Under the pieces are notes generated by a model. That model ran no database searches and was not told the origin of the DNA. It saw nothing but the letters and a program-made list of their open reading frames with translations. From positions 1 through 64,000 of the forward strand of contig JBCBSQ010000005.1 of the NCBI GenBank assembly GCA_039819085.1: 64,000 nucleotides of DNA, read 5' to 3'. The DNA comes from MED-G105 sp039819085 (GTDB taxonomy: Bacteria > Pseudomonadota > Alphaproteobacteria > Caulobacterales > Parvularculaceae). Each line of letters begins with the position of its first letter. The stretch's first letter is position 1. Positions 1 through 8,587 of this stretch are shown here, piece after piece. The translations under genes and the position numbers were made by a program.

Positions 1-63
1 CATAGAGCTTCGCGGGTATAGTCATCGATCACAGTGAGCATTTTGTAGCTGCGAAGCTCTATG
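1..63. repeat. 63-bp foldback at the window edge, derived from IS3 transposase DNA
   Basis: Bases 1-13 are the exact reverse complement of bases 51-63. The bases between them, read on the minus strand, encode an IS3-transposase-like stretch (LRSYKMLTVIDDYTREAL). Read on the plus strand from base 53, the sequence continues the same protein (REALCVEVRSKMG). So the piece of transposase that should precede base 56 is present but inverted. It could be a genuine small inversion or template switch, or a foldback artefact if base 1 is a contig end. The sequence alone does not decide. Confidence 0.8.
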
Positions 64-445
64 CGTAGAGGTCAGATCTAAAATGGGCGCGGCGTAGGTG
101 CTGGAAGCGCTTTATCCGCTTCTGCTCAAATACGGGAAGCCAGAATTTATACGCTCCGACAACGGACCAGAGTTCTTATCCGAGAACTTTCAACGCTGGC
201 TGAGCAAGATCGGCGTCAAGCCGATCCGCATAGCGCCAGGCTCGCCTTGGGAAAACGGATACAACGAGCGCTTCAATGGAACGCTGCGCCGAGAGGTCCT
301 AAATACAGAGTGGTTCCACACAATCGATCAAGCAAAAACTGTTATCAAAACTTGGCTCAGGCAGTACAACACAATCCGCCCACACCAAGCCCTAGGTATG
401 CGTCCTCCAGCGCCGGAAATTCAACTTCAGAATGGTCCAGTCTAA
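56..445 (+). pseudogene. IS3-family transposase OrfB, C-terminal fragment with in-frame stop
   Basis: This is the C-terminal half of an IS3-family DDE transposase (integrase core). Recognisable motifs are FIRSDNGPEF, with the second catalytic Asp, and SPWENGYNERFNGTLRREVLN, with the catalytic Glu. The terminal block RQYNTIRPHQALGMRPP is typical of the family. The frame is open from base 56 but carries a TAG at 95-97, just before VLEALYPLLLKYG. The N-terminal half and OrfA are missing; the preceding piece is inverted in the adjoining foldback. I could not define a right terminal inverted repeat or target duplication. The element is almost certainly dead, and it marks past transposition beside the curli island. 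Confidence 0.85.
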
Positions 446-914
446 TGGGGCTAGACAGGGGAGCAGCGTGTTTCGCGCGTATTTCGATCGGAAATTCAGT
501 GTTGTCGGCGCAGTTCGCCGTGAGTTCCATTGGAACCAGCTGAGATCCGCCCTCCTTAAACATATGTGCGGCTTCGCGGAACAGTGTCGGAGCGGCGTTG
601 TTTGCTGGCGACGCGGTCAGGCATAAGTCTGCGAGGCTACCCGCCCAATCGCGTCATAGCCGGTCGTCGTCACGCGGTCATGGATCGCATAGGCGATATT
701 CCCCATGCCTAAACACAGCTCCAAGCGTGAAAGAACAGACTGAAACGAAATCATTTCCGCCAGCAACATTCATGCTGAATTGGTCCAGCCAAAATCGACA
801 GCGCCAATTACTCGTGGAGCGGCAACGACGAACGACGACAACCGCGCAAGGCCCTGGAAGCTTCGCCGAACCTCATGGCGGGCCGGACAAGCAAAACTGA
901 ATGGCTTCGCGCGC
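446..914. other. No supportable gene; IS flank
   Basis: The right end of the IS remnant must lie near the start of this stretch. The rest has only short overlapping open frames on both strands, without recognisable domains or convincing ribosome sites. I compared it by eye with the two csgH loci in this window, because a csgH copy faces the paralogous lipoprotein elsewhere, and found no remnant. It probably contains the deleted 3' part of the lipoprotein gene that now ends at 915, but I cannot align it. Confidence 0.5.
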
Positions 915-1322
915 TTATGGACGGCTAAGCCGATTGAGTATCGCAAGCGCCCTCGCGATCTCGTCGTCAGACCGCATGGAACTGCCCAGCATAAGTCGTA
1001 TATTTGAACAATCTTCAGCCGGCAGCGGGTTTTTCGCGTCTGGCGCGCAGCGATCTGTGTACGCACGCAATTGCGCGACGGTCAGGCCCTGCGCCCATTC
1101 TACCGAACCAATCTGGTCAGCGCCTACAGACGCAACGCCATCGCCAATTTGGTCAATGCCTGGGCTTGCGCCATTAAGCTGAGCCTGTTCCGCAGCCTTC
1201 ATCCCTCGTGACGCGGGGTCAGCTGCGCCGGCGCAGGCGGACACGGAAAAGACGAGAACACCAGCGGCGCGGAACACTCTGCGATTCTGCCTACGGATCA
1301 CACTTCCACAGACATCTCGCAT
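915..1322 (-). CDS. Curli-linked lipoprotein paralogue, C-terminally truncated
   Basis: The function is unknown. The start at 1322 is chosen because GGGAG sits about 8 bases upstream and the same arrangement precedes the paralogue starting at 9361. The 135-residue product begins with a short signal sequence ending in a lipobox-like VSAC (VFSVSACAG), so an envelope lipoprotein is likely. The core is shared with the genes at 8723-9361 and 10644-11390: LTVAQLRAYTDRCAPDAK, then a second Cys (DCSNIRL), then RSDDEIARALAILNRL. The two conserved cysteines could form a disulfide. The paralogues run 50-80 residues further after this core; here a TAA ends the frame right after NRLSRP, so the copy is truncated and perhaps not functional. 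It follows the curlin gene at 1398 by 75 bases and is probably co-transcribed with it. Confidence 0.7.
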   Translation of the reverse strand: MRDVCGSVIRRQNRRVFRAAGVLVFSVSACAGAADPASRGMKAAEQAQLNGASPGIDQIGDGVASVGADQIGSVEWAQGLTVAQLRAYTDRCAPDAKNPLPAEDCSNIRLMLGSSMRSDDEIARALAILNRLSRP

Positions 1323-1397
1323 TCGCGCCTCCCACAAAATGGAACTAATCGCGCTCTTCGACAAAAGGTCCGGCGATAAAGCCAATCGCGCCCGTCT

Positions 1398-2213
1398 TTA
1401 TGGCCCTGCCGGCAAGGGCGCGTTCGCCGCATCATATTGTTCCACGATAATCGCCGCACCGCCAGTCTGCTCTATGCCAACACCGCCGAATACGCCATCC
1501 GGCAAAGACAAACCATCGCCAACTTGCCGATGCACGGCAAAATTGTCGTTTCCGGTTTGCAGGATACTCGAGACGTTATCATTGCCGGTCTGCTCCTGCA
1601 GCGCCACATTGCCCGACCCGTTCTGGTTTACCGTCGCCGTATTGCGGTCGCCATTCTGATTAATTGCGGCGGCGTTTGCGAAGCCGCTTGCAAAGGCGGC
1701 GCTTGTTTGTTGCGTGACTTCCGCGATGTTTGCCTCGCCGGACTGTTGGACGAGCGCCGCATTCGCATCGCCCGCCCGCGTTCCCGTCGCCGACTGATCG
1801 ACCACGATCGTGTTGCCTATGCCGTTCTGGGCGATGCTGGCGAGATTGAGTGCACGCGAAGACTTTTGGGTCACGCTTGTTTCATTCGCCTCGCCCTCCG
1901 AGGCGATAATCGACAATTTTCGTAAGCGCGGCCGGCGATAGGCGGCGGCGGTCGAGAGGGCGTCGCCCTGAATTTGAGAGACCGTGTGCCAACGGTTGCC
2001 GCCGGGCGCGACAGCTATGGTGACGTGCTGCGGCTCAGTTGTGGCTGTCGGATCGGCATTTTGATCAGTACTCACATCGACATTGGCGCTTGCGGTGGCG
2101 TCTGCACCTTGCGCCTGCATCGTTTCAGCAGCGCGGCTCTGGCCTGCGGCCAGCATAGCGGCGGCGAAACAGGCCATCATAAATGGGGTACAGAAAGAGC
2201 GTTTTTCAAGCAT
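1398..2213 (-). CDS. Curlin, CsgB-like minor subunit
   Basis: The product is a secreted amyloid subunit of 271 residues. A signal peptide (hydrophobic MMACFAAAMLAAG, cleavage near SRA) is followed by about 90 residues of non-repeat sequence. From about residue 115 come curlin-type strand units of the form N-x-A-x-V-x-Q-x-G-x-x-N (NIAEVTQQ, NTATVNQNG, NVSSILQTG). The C-terminal segment FGGVGIEQTGGAAIIVEQY resembles the end of the curlin at 10008-10511 (VTVEQFGPG) and the minus-strand remnant near 9472. That suggests a shared terminal strand that may nucleate or cap the fibre, as CsgB does. It lies downstream of the giant curlin and directly upstream of a lipoprotein of the recurring family. 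Assignment to CsgB rather than CsgA is inference. Confidence 0.85.
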   Translation of the reverse strand: MLEKRSFCTPFMMACFAAAMLAAGQSRAAETMQAQGADATASANVDVSTDQNADPTATTEPQHVTIAVAPGGNRWHTVSQIQGDALSTAAAYRRPRLRKLSIIASEGEANETSVTQKSSRALNLASIAQNGIGNTIVVDQSATGTRAGDANAALVQQSGEANIAEVTQQTSAAFASGFANAAAINQNGDRNTATVNQNGSGNVALQEQTGNDNVSSILQTGNDNFAVHRQVGDGLSLPDGVFGGVGIEQTGGAAIIVEQYDAANAPLPAGP

Positions 2214-2414
2214 GCCTATCAGTGCTCGCTTAATTGCCAGTGTCTAAATGCATGAGCGCAGGCGAGTTAGTCTTGGCGCACCCGACATCCTGGCTGCCGA
2301 GTAATTCGTTCTTACCGCCGCCAGAGCATTAGCGACGACAAGGACCGCTCTATTGACGTTGCTGCGCCGGCAATCCACAGGGCCCCCGCGCACCGCCCTT
2401 TTGCGAAAGACATC

Positions 2415-2438
2415 CGGGGGCGGACAAAGCCGCCCCCG
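2415..2438 (-). terminator. GC-rich hairpin downstream of the giant curlin
   Basis: A perfect 9-bp stem, CGGGGGCGG paired with CCGCCCCCG around a 6-base loop, begins 18 bases past the stop codon of the giant curlin. It has no strong T-tract on the minus strand, so it may be an imperfect terminator, or an attenuator between the giant curlin and the downstream curlin. Confidence 0.6.
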
Positions 2439-2455
2439 AACAAGTCGCTCAACGC

Positions 2456-4573
2456 TTACTGCGAAACCGTAGCAACGTTGAAGTTGCCGGTTTGGGTAAC
2501 CGTCGACGTGCTGCCGTCAATGACGTCCTGGCTAACCGTCGCGATGTTGCTGTCGCCGGTCTGGAAGATTTCCGAGAGCCCGCCGTTGGCTGCTTGCGAA
2601 AGCGTCGCCTCGTTATCGAAGCCGCTTTGGTCGATAAGCGACGTGTTGCCGTTGCCCGATTGATCAGCCGACGCCACGTTAAACGTGCCGGTCTGGAAGA
2701 TCGACGAGTTATTGTCGTCGCCCGACTGAGCAATCGACGCCTCATTGTCGTCGCCCGTCTGGGTGATTGTGGAAACGTTGTTGTCGCCAGTCACCTCAAG
2801 AGCGAGAACCGTGTTGTTGTCGCCCGTCTGGAGGACGTCGGAGTTGTTGTTGTTGCCGCCAAGCTGAACGCCAAGCGCGTCGTTGTCGTTGCCGATCTGC
2901 GTGATCGCCAAGTTGTTCAAAGAACCGCCAACCTGAATGTTCGCAGCGTCGTTATTGGCGCCCTCCTGGAAGATCGTGGACGTGTTGGACGTGCCAGCGA
3001 AGACGCCATAACCCGCGAAGTTGTCGTCGCCGATTTGGTCGATGTCAGACATGTTGCCCGAACCGCCCAATTCAACAACGAGCGCAGTGTTGTTGTTGCC
3101 GATTTGCTCGATGTTAGACGTATTGGCGTCGCCCGTTTGAACGACGGTCGCTTCGTTGCCGTCACCGCCGCTTTGGATCACGTTTGAGAACAGGTTCGAG
3201 CCATCCTGGAAGACGTCAGCGGTTTGTGCGCCGAGGCCCTGGGTGACGGTCGAGACGTTGAACGAAGTGCCATTCTGCTCGACGTTCGCGAAGTCGTCGC
3301 CGTCCTGGGTGATGGTCGACGAATCGTCGTTGCCGTTTTGGACGACGATTGCTTCGTTTGGTCCTGCGTTAGGCGTACCCTGATTGACGGTTGAATCATT
3401 GCGATCGCCCGTCTGCGTCACGGACGCCGTGTTTTCGCCGAACGCAGAAAAGAACGCAGGATCCTGCTGTGTAATCGTTGATTCATTGTCGTCGCCCGAC
3501 TGAACAACCTCGGCGGTGTTGACGCCGTCGTCTTGGTCGATTTCCGACTCATTGTCGTTTCCGGACTGATCAACAGACGCGAAATTGTCGGTGCCGGCGC
3601 CCTGGAGGTTCACTTCCTGGTTAACGTCCGAGGAGTTGTTGTTGCCCGACTGAGCAATCTCGGCGGTGTTGTTGCCGCCAAAATTGTCTTCCTGGTCAAC
3701 GATCGACCCGTTGCCGTCGCCGCTTTGCATGACGGTCGCGGAATTTACTTCGCCGAATGTTGCGTCCTTCTGGACGACAGAGGACGTGTTACCGTCGCCG
3801 GTTTGATCAATGTCAGCAATCTGATCGCCGCCATTGTTGCTTTCCTGAGTGACATCCGACGTGTTGAAGTTACCGGACTGAAGGACGTCCGCGAAGTTGT
3901 CGCCAACGCCGCCATCGCCCTGCTGGGTGACGGTAGAAGTATTTTCATCACCGTTTTGCGAAACGGTCGCAACGTTGACGCCATCAGAGAATGGGTTGGT
4001 GTCCTGCTGGAAGATCGTCGATGAGTTATTGTCGCTGAACAGGATGGCGTCGTCGCCCTGGGTGGACGTGGCGGTGTTGGCCGAACCGACCTGTTCGATA
4101 ACAATCGAGTTCCCGGCGCCGGCGCCTGGGGCCTGGGTCGCGGTCGCTACAGCATTCCACGTACCAGGAACTTCAGTAACGCGGTCGCGACCAACTGCCG
4201 TGAGGGTCGGCGCGCCGTCCGCTAGCGTGTCCTGATCGATCACGATGGTGTTTGCGCCAACAAAACCATCGCCGTCCTGTGTTACGAGGGCAAAACCTTC
4301 GCCGGAGCCAGCTTGCGTAACCGTCGAAACATTTGCCGGGTCTACAAACGGACCACCTACCGTGGTGCCCTGCTGCACGTCGGCGTAGTGGCCGTCGCCG
4401 CTATCGCTGTTGTCCTGGATGATCGTCGACTCGTTTGCGCCAACCCCTTGGGTCTGGTCGACGATCGCCGTGTTGTTGTCTTCCGTTTGGGTAACCGTCG
4501 AGACGTTCGTTGCGTGCGCCGTTGCCGACACCATCGCCAACGCAGATGCGCCGGCCAAGAGTTTCTTCAACAT
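2456..4573 (-). CDS. Giant curlin (CsgA-like amyloid subunit, 705 aa)
   Basis: This is the likely main structural amyloid. A classical signal peptide (MLKKLLAGASALAMVSATAHA) is followed immediately by repeats that run to the last residue. The strand motif is N-x-[SA]-x-[VI]-x-Q followed by a turn such as SGDDN or TGDRN. I count about 54 strand-length units, roughly 27 two-strand curlin repeats; E. coli CsgA has 5 in about 150 residues. Units of the N-x-S-T-V-x-Q type tend to alternate with N-x-A-x-V-x-Q units. In the N-terminal half the turns are longer and variable. A few units lose the Gln (NTALVVEL, NTVLALEV). The mature protein is very acidic and poor in basic residues. Secretion through CsgG, with CsgF at the surface and both encoded at 5.7-7.5 kb, is expected from the known pathway. 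Confidence 0.93.
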   Translation of the reverse strand: MLKKLLAGASALAMVSATAHATNVSTVTQTEDNNTAIVDQTQGVGANESTIIQDNSDSGDGHYADVQQGTTVGGPFVDPANVSTVTQAGSGEGFALVTQDGDGFVGANTIVIDQDTLADGAPTLTAVGRDRVTEVPGTWNAVATATQAPGAGAGNSIVIEQVGSANTATSTQGDDAILFSDNNSSTIFQQDTNPFSDGVNVATVSQNGDENTSTVTQQGDGGVGDNFADVLQSGNFNTSDVTQESNNGGDQIADIDQTGDGNTSSVVQKDATFGEVNSATVMQSGDGNGSIVDQEDNFGGNNTAEIAQSGNNNSSDVNQEVNLQGAGTDNFASVDQSGNDNESEIDQDDGVNTAEVVQSGDDNESTITQQDPAFFSAFGENTASVTQTGDRNDSTVNQGTPNAGPNEAIVVQNGNDDSSTITQDGDDFANVEQNGTSFNVSTVTQGLGAQTADVFQDGSNLFSNVIQSGGDGNEATVVQTGDANTSNIEQIGNNNTALVVELGGSGNMSDIDQIGDDNFAGYGVFAGTSNTSTIFQEGANNDAANIQVGGSLNNLAITQIGNDNDALGVQLGGNNNNSDVLQTGDNNTVLALEVTGDNNVSTITQTGDDNEASIAQSGDDNNSSIFQTGTFNVASADQSGNGNTSLIDQSGFDNEATLSQAANGGLSEIFQTGDSNIATVSQDVIDGSTSTVTQTGNFNVATVSQ

Positions 4574-5680
4574 GAGACTTTCCCTTTCGATTGAAGTCTG
4601 TGGTTGAGGTTCAACAGAAACCGAAGCGCCTCATGCGCTTGGGCCTGCAAGAAACGACGACCAAGAGTTCTTTCGGGAAAAGACATGCTGGACGCGCCGC
4701 CCATCGTTGCGACGCTTTTCTCGCGCGCGACTACATCACGATGGGCAGTCGTTTGACGGCTAAGGCCGCCCACGACTCCCCAATAACGAGTTTGCGAAAA
4801 AAGGCCACACGTGGTATTTGCTTCCCCAGCGGCTTTTGCATCACAAAACGTTGTCCGTGACATACGCGTTGCTTACCCGGCATACCTTTGTCCCGGCGAA
4901 CAATTCGCCGACGTTTGGTGACGGCGATCACGGGCGAACTGCCATTCGCCCGAGATCACCATGCGGAAGCCGCTACCCCGCCCTTAAGCTCCCCGCCGCC
5001 GCTTTCGCGGTTGACGAGACCGTCCTAAGCCGGTTCCACGTCCTCCATTTCTGGTCACCCTCGGTAACCGCCGTCTATTAATGGCGGCGCGTCGGTTAAC
5101 CCAGAAATCCCGTTGTCCTTGGCGCTCACTTCATATCGCGCCGCGCCACGACCGTCGCAATTATGGCGCCGGATCGATCATGTGAGTTGCATGCGAGGTG
5201 GCTCCTCCCCAATCCCCTTTAGAAGCTGTTGTACGTGGTTAGCGAGATATTACAAGCAAGCAATTCATCAATCTCGCAGATCAAGTAACAAGTTTTTGCA
5301 GTTCATAACGAGACTCAAACAGGCTCGGAGGCCAGCACCTTAAAGCTTGCTCGGCTGCCTCCCTGCGACGTCCCGCGGCAACCGAATGCGCCCGCCTCGC
5401 CGAGGGATGCACCTCGCAGCGCTGCGCGTGTACACGTGGCGTTGTCAACCGACTAAAACGCGAGCCGACTGAATAAATTCCATCGATTGTTTCCAGAGGT
5501 TGTAGCCACATTGGCGCTCGGTTTAGCCGCCTTGATGTCTCGGATGCGGTCGTTGCCACAGACGGTAAAGCAGACGGTAAAGACGTCGTCGCCACGTTTT
5601 GATGCGTAGCTGTATTGATCTGAAACAGCGGTTTGAGGTTTCGGGCAAGCCGGTGCGGCACGGGGCGCGCTTGGAGAATA
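4574..5680. other. 1.1-kb intergenic region upstream of the giant curlin
   Basis: No credible gene is present. The longest frames (5281-5661 minus, 4591-4860 plus) have no domain, odd composition and no clear ribosome site. The stretch separates csgG from the giant curlin, so it should hold the curlin promoter and any operators. A purine-rich GGGAAAG about 8 bases upstream of the curlin ATG at 4573 is the likely ribosome site. Visible structure includes a hairpin at 4931-4952 (CGGGCGAA/TTCGCCCG, 6-base loop) and a larger nested palindrome at 5047-5108. Confidence 0.6.
5047..5108. repeat. Nested inverted repeat in the csgG-curlin intergenic region
   Basis: ATTTCTGG at 5047-5054 pairs with CCAGAAAT at 5101-5108. 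Inside it, GGTAACC faces GGTTAACC, and CCGCC faces GGCGG across an AT-rich centre (GTCTATTAAT). The result is a roughly 60-base imperfect palindrome in non-coding DNA. It could be a regulator-binding region, a terminator for leftward csgFG transcription or a mobile-element scar. No homologue elsewhere in the window was noticed. Confidence 0.5.
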
Positions 5681-6895
5681 CTATTGGGTCGGAGCGCGTT
5701 GTTGCACAGGTTGCCTCGGCGGACCTTTATTAGAAGCGTTTACCCGAGAAACTCCGTTCGGTGAGCCCGTCTGCACCGACCGGCCAGATGCCGTGGGCTG
5801 CGCCGCCCCCTGCGACTTGGACTCCACCGGGTTGCTAGTTCTTAAGGCCTTTTTCGGCGAGAAGATGCGAGAAAACAGGCCACGCCGCTGCTTCTCGTTC
5901 GCGCTTGCGGCCGCCTGCCTAGTCGCCGCGGCATTCGCCGAAACGTCAAACACGCCAGCGCGCTCGCGACGATACTCTTGTAGGTACTGCGCACCCAGGC
6001 GTCGGTCCTGAAAACTCCATAGCCCGATCTCAGCGCCTTCCATGATGAGGGCGTAGACCGACTTCTCGATAGCCTGGCGCAGAGCTAGCAAACCGGGCTC
6101 GTTCGACGTGTAGCCAACGTCGGCTTCGAGAATATTGTCAAATGTCACAAAACGAAACGCATTGCCGGCAACGCCAATAGACGCGATGGACTTTTCGGTC
6201 GTTACCGACGCCATAACCTCGCCGGTCTTGACGCTAACCGCCCGCAAATAAACCGAAACCACATTCTGCCGATAATCTGTTTGACCGCCCACCCCTAGGT
6301 ATCGCGCTGCAGCGCCGCCAGTTTGGATATTGGTGTCAAATCCGACAATGCCACCTTCAAGAAGGACGCCAGCGAACAACAAAGGCGGCAATGCCTGCGG
6401 ATTCACGCGCGCCTCACCCAAATAGCGCTGGCGCATTTCGGATATGATCTGACGTTCTTTGAGGAGGTTATTAAGGCTGCCACGCTCAATGACGGTGAAC
6501 CAGCTGCGGTCACCTGCGTCCTGGAGCGCCTTCACAAGGATAGCGTCCGCACCTTGAGACACGGCGCGAGAGAGCGTCTGTCCAGCGTCGGTCGGCTTAA
6601 ACTGACCGGTCTTATCGGCGAAGCCATACACCGCCACAGGAATTTTCGAACCCGCCGGCGCCAGCCCCAGAAGCAACTCTTGGGTGCGCGTCATCTTCGA
6701 AACTCTAGCCTCGGCCGTAAACACCGGGCTCGAAGCTGGCGGTATCGAACAAGCACCGAGCAGCGCAAATAGCGCAAGCGCCGCCGCCCTTGGAAAACGG
6801 CCGAAAATAACTTGTTCAACCCCTCTCAAGACAGCCTTCGCCGTCGTCACCCCAACCCCCATCGTCAACTCCGCATGTGCCCCCGTTCTGCTCAT
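5681..6895 (-). CDS. csgG: CsgG, curli secretion channel lipoprotein
   Basis: CsgG forms the nonameric outer-membrane pore that exports curlins (type VIII secretion). The family is recognised from the lipobox LLGAC followed by SIPP, then IPVAVYGFADKTGQFKP, the WFTVIERGSLNNLLKERQI block, PPLLFAGVLLEGGIVGFDTN and the barrel-forming RQNVVSVYLRAVSVKTGEVMAS region. The length is 404 residues against about 277 in E. coli. The excess is a long N-terminal lead before the hydrophobic segment, plus a C-terminal tail of about 100 residues rich in Ala, Ser, Gln and Pro after the CsgG fold. The ATG at 6862 (MGVGVTTAK) has a GGAG about 7 bases upstream and would give a more normal signal peptide; I keep the longer start because it begins 5 bases after csgF. 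csgF lies upstream on the same strand. Confidence 0.95.
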   Translation of the reverse strand: MSRTGAHAELTMGVGVTTAKAVLRGVEQVIFGRFPRAAALALFALLGACSIPPASSPVFTAEARVSKMTRTQELLLGLAPAGSKIPVAVYGFADKTGQFKPTDAGQTLSRAVSQGADAILVKALQDAGDRSWFTVIERGSLNNLLKERQIISEMRQRYLGEARVNPQALPPLLFAGVLLEGGIVGFDTNIQTGGAAARYLGVGGQTDYRQNVVSVYLRAVSVKTGEVMASVTTEKSIASIGVAGNAFRFVTFDNILEADVGYTSNEPGLLALRQAIEKSVYALIMEGAEIGLWSFQDRRLGAQYLQEYRRERAGVFDVSANAAATRQAAASANEKQRRGLFSRIFSPKKALRTSNPVESKSQGAAQPTASGRSVQTGSPNGVSRVNASNKGPPRQPVQQRAPTQ

Positions 6896-6900
6896 CGCAT

Positions 6901-7452
6901 TTAGTTGATTGGTGGAGCGCCCGCCGCCGCCAGCGGGTCGGCCGACAACGCGGAATTGGAGACACTGCTACCGGTCGCCGCAAGACCAATACTGCTGCCG
7001 GTCGCATTCATGCCATCGTCGGTGATTAACGTGGGCACAGTAATCACCGTTGTCGATCCATCAGCCTCAATAATCCTCAGTTCAATACCTTCAAGCGAGC
7101 GAGCAAATTCAATTGTCTGGTCGCCAAAAACAATCCGACCGGATTCCTGCGCGTCATCTCCAAAAATCGCGTTGGACACTTCGCTCGCCAATCCAGAAAG
7201 CAGACGACTTTCGAGCGAGCGGATAAACCTGTCGAGATCGGCGCCGGGGTCTTCCGGTTCCACGGGCGGATCGAAGTCATTTTGCGCATTCGCAAGCGCC
7301 AAGAGGTGGCTACTATTGAAAGGGTTGCCGCCAAAAGACGGATTTATCGGCTCGTAGACGAGCTCCTGGGCGGAACTGACGTGAATTGACGATGCAGCAA
7401 GCAACAAGATAACAACTCCGCTGCGAGCAAACTTAAGTGCAATTGATTTCAT
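6901..7452 (-). CDS. csgF: CsgF, curli assembly/nucleation factor
   Basis: CsgF docks in the CsgG pore and couples secretion to surface nucleation. After a signal peptide (SGVVILLLAASSIHVSSA), the mature N-terminus QELVYEPINPSFGGNPFNSSHLLALANAQN matches the family's pore-binding segment in pattern (NPxFGGNPxN...LLxxAxAQN). The product is about 183 residues from the ATG at 7452, against about 138 in E. coli. The C-terminal 50 residues are Ser/Ala-rich and end in PLAAAGAPPIN. An in-frame GTG at 7461 is an alternative start. The gene precedes csgG by 5 bases, clearly one transcription unit. CsgE, the usual third factor, is not visible here. Confidence 0.93.
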   Translation of the reverse strand: MKSIALKFARSGVVILLLAASSIHVSSAQELVYEPINPSFGGNPFNSSHLLALANAQNDFDPPVEPEDPGADLDRFIRSLESRLLSGLASEVSNAIFGDDAQESGRIVFGDQTIEFARSLEGIELRIIEADGSTTVITVPTLITDDGMNATGSSIGLAATGSSVSNSALSADPLAAAGAPPIN

Positions 7453-7461
7453 CTCGTCCAC

Positions 7462-8281
7462 CCCCCCCTAGCGCTCCACCAAATCTGTTTTCGACGACCG
7501 ATTAGGCGATGCGCGCGAGCCATTTCATCCGGTATCATTAGGGGGCATTATTCTCACTGTCGGCTCTGAGTGTCCACTCATTTTGGGAGCCATTTCGGGG
7601 ACGACTTATGGGCGCAGGCCGGACGCGCTTATCTTGGTCTGAAGAAGGGACGCGATCAATTTGTCAGCAAACAACGGTTGCGCGCGTTATGGCTGCTTAG
7701 GTGGCGCGGCACGCTAAAGACCAACAGTGAGCATATCACCGAAAGACCGAAATACGCCTGCGATCGTCTCGGACATGCAGAGAATCACTCTGCCTGAGAT
7801 GGCCGGCGCGGACTGCTAAACCCTCACGCAATCGCCGTTCGCAAAATCAACCGCCAATACGAACGTCGCTCGCGGCCCTACCAAGCCACTGCAGCGAATT
7901 TGATACAGCCGAAAAGCCTTAGAGCAGCACTCAACGAATGGATGCTCTTAGAGCGCAACTCGGATGCTTCGCGATAGAGCCCAACAGCGTTCTCTTTTTG
8001 TATTACGTGCAATGCGACGGACGAGCGCTATTCGTGAGCTCGAAGTAGCGGTTGGATTTCGCCGGCCGCTAAGACCACGGAGCCGCCATGCTCATCTCCC
8101 CAGGAGGAGCCCTGCGGCGCCTTGTTGCATCAGGCGCAGTTAACGCCGAACCGCCTCAAACGAAAGAAGTGGACGCCTGGGCAAGCCCGCGTCAGTGGAA
8201 CGGCGTCGCGGTAATTCACCGGTCGTGGTTCAAGGTGCGCCCCAAGACCGCAACTTAGCCGGGTGTAAGACGTAGGCTGAG
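7462..8281. other. Region upstream of csgF with no recognisable gene
   Basis: Short frames at 7570-7797 and 8088-8261 (plus strand) have no recognisable domain and weak initiation signals. This 0.8 kb should contain the csgFG promoter (leftward) and the former upstream region of the csgH pseudogene (rightward). I see no clear terminal repeats of a mobile element. Confidence 0.5.
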
Positions 8282-8587
8282 ATGCCGGAAAAAACTGTTT
8301 GGGTCGATCGCTGCATCAATGGTCGCCAGTTCTTGTTTGCCGCCAAGGCCAAGCTTAGCGCGGGGGACTCCGGTCGTTATACGCTCGCAATTGAGCGCGA
8401 TTGCACAGCTGGACGCATGCAGAACAAGCAAACCGGTAAGCTGCCCATCATCGATGAAGGCGCTGAAGTCGCCCTTACCCGAGGTTCTATCTCAGTTGAT
8501 GAATGAGACGAATGGTGGGTGAAACTAACGGTCAATTTCGACGATGGGCGCGAGTTCTTTGAGACGCTATCGAGCAAGGGCGACTAG
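8282..8587 (+). pseudogene. csgH: csgH-like pseudogene (in-frame TGA)
   Basis: The frame encodes VWVDRCINGRQFLFAAKAKL, GDSGRYTLAIERD and QTGKLPIIDEG, then SISVDE. A TGA at 8504-8506 follows, after which the same frame continues DEWWVKLTVNFDDGREFFETLSS to a final TAG. It aligns throughout with the intact CsgH at 11475-11906, where the stop position is a Gly in SIDEGDDWTIELTVSFDDGR; one G-to-T change in GGA explains it. No signal peptide is visible upstream, so the 5' end may also be lost. The gene faces the lipoprotein at 8723-9361, mirroring the intact csgH/lipoprotein pair at 10.6-11.9 kb. Confidence 0.85.

Noticed and set aside
2492..3187. Plus-strand frame of 231 codons opposite the giant curlin
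   Set aside because: Its repetitive VVVARLxDRR pattern is the complement of curlin repeats, with no start signal or domain.
5281..5661. Possible 126-residue gene between csgG and the giant curlin
   Set aside because: No recognisable domain, Arg/Ala/Ser-rich composition as in random GC-rich DNA, and no clear ribosome site. It lies where a regulatory region is expected.
7570..7797. Small plus-strand gene upstream of csgF
   Set aside because: No family resemblance, weak start context and no neighbour support. Left as unassigned sequence.
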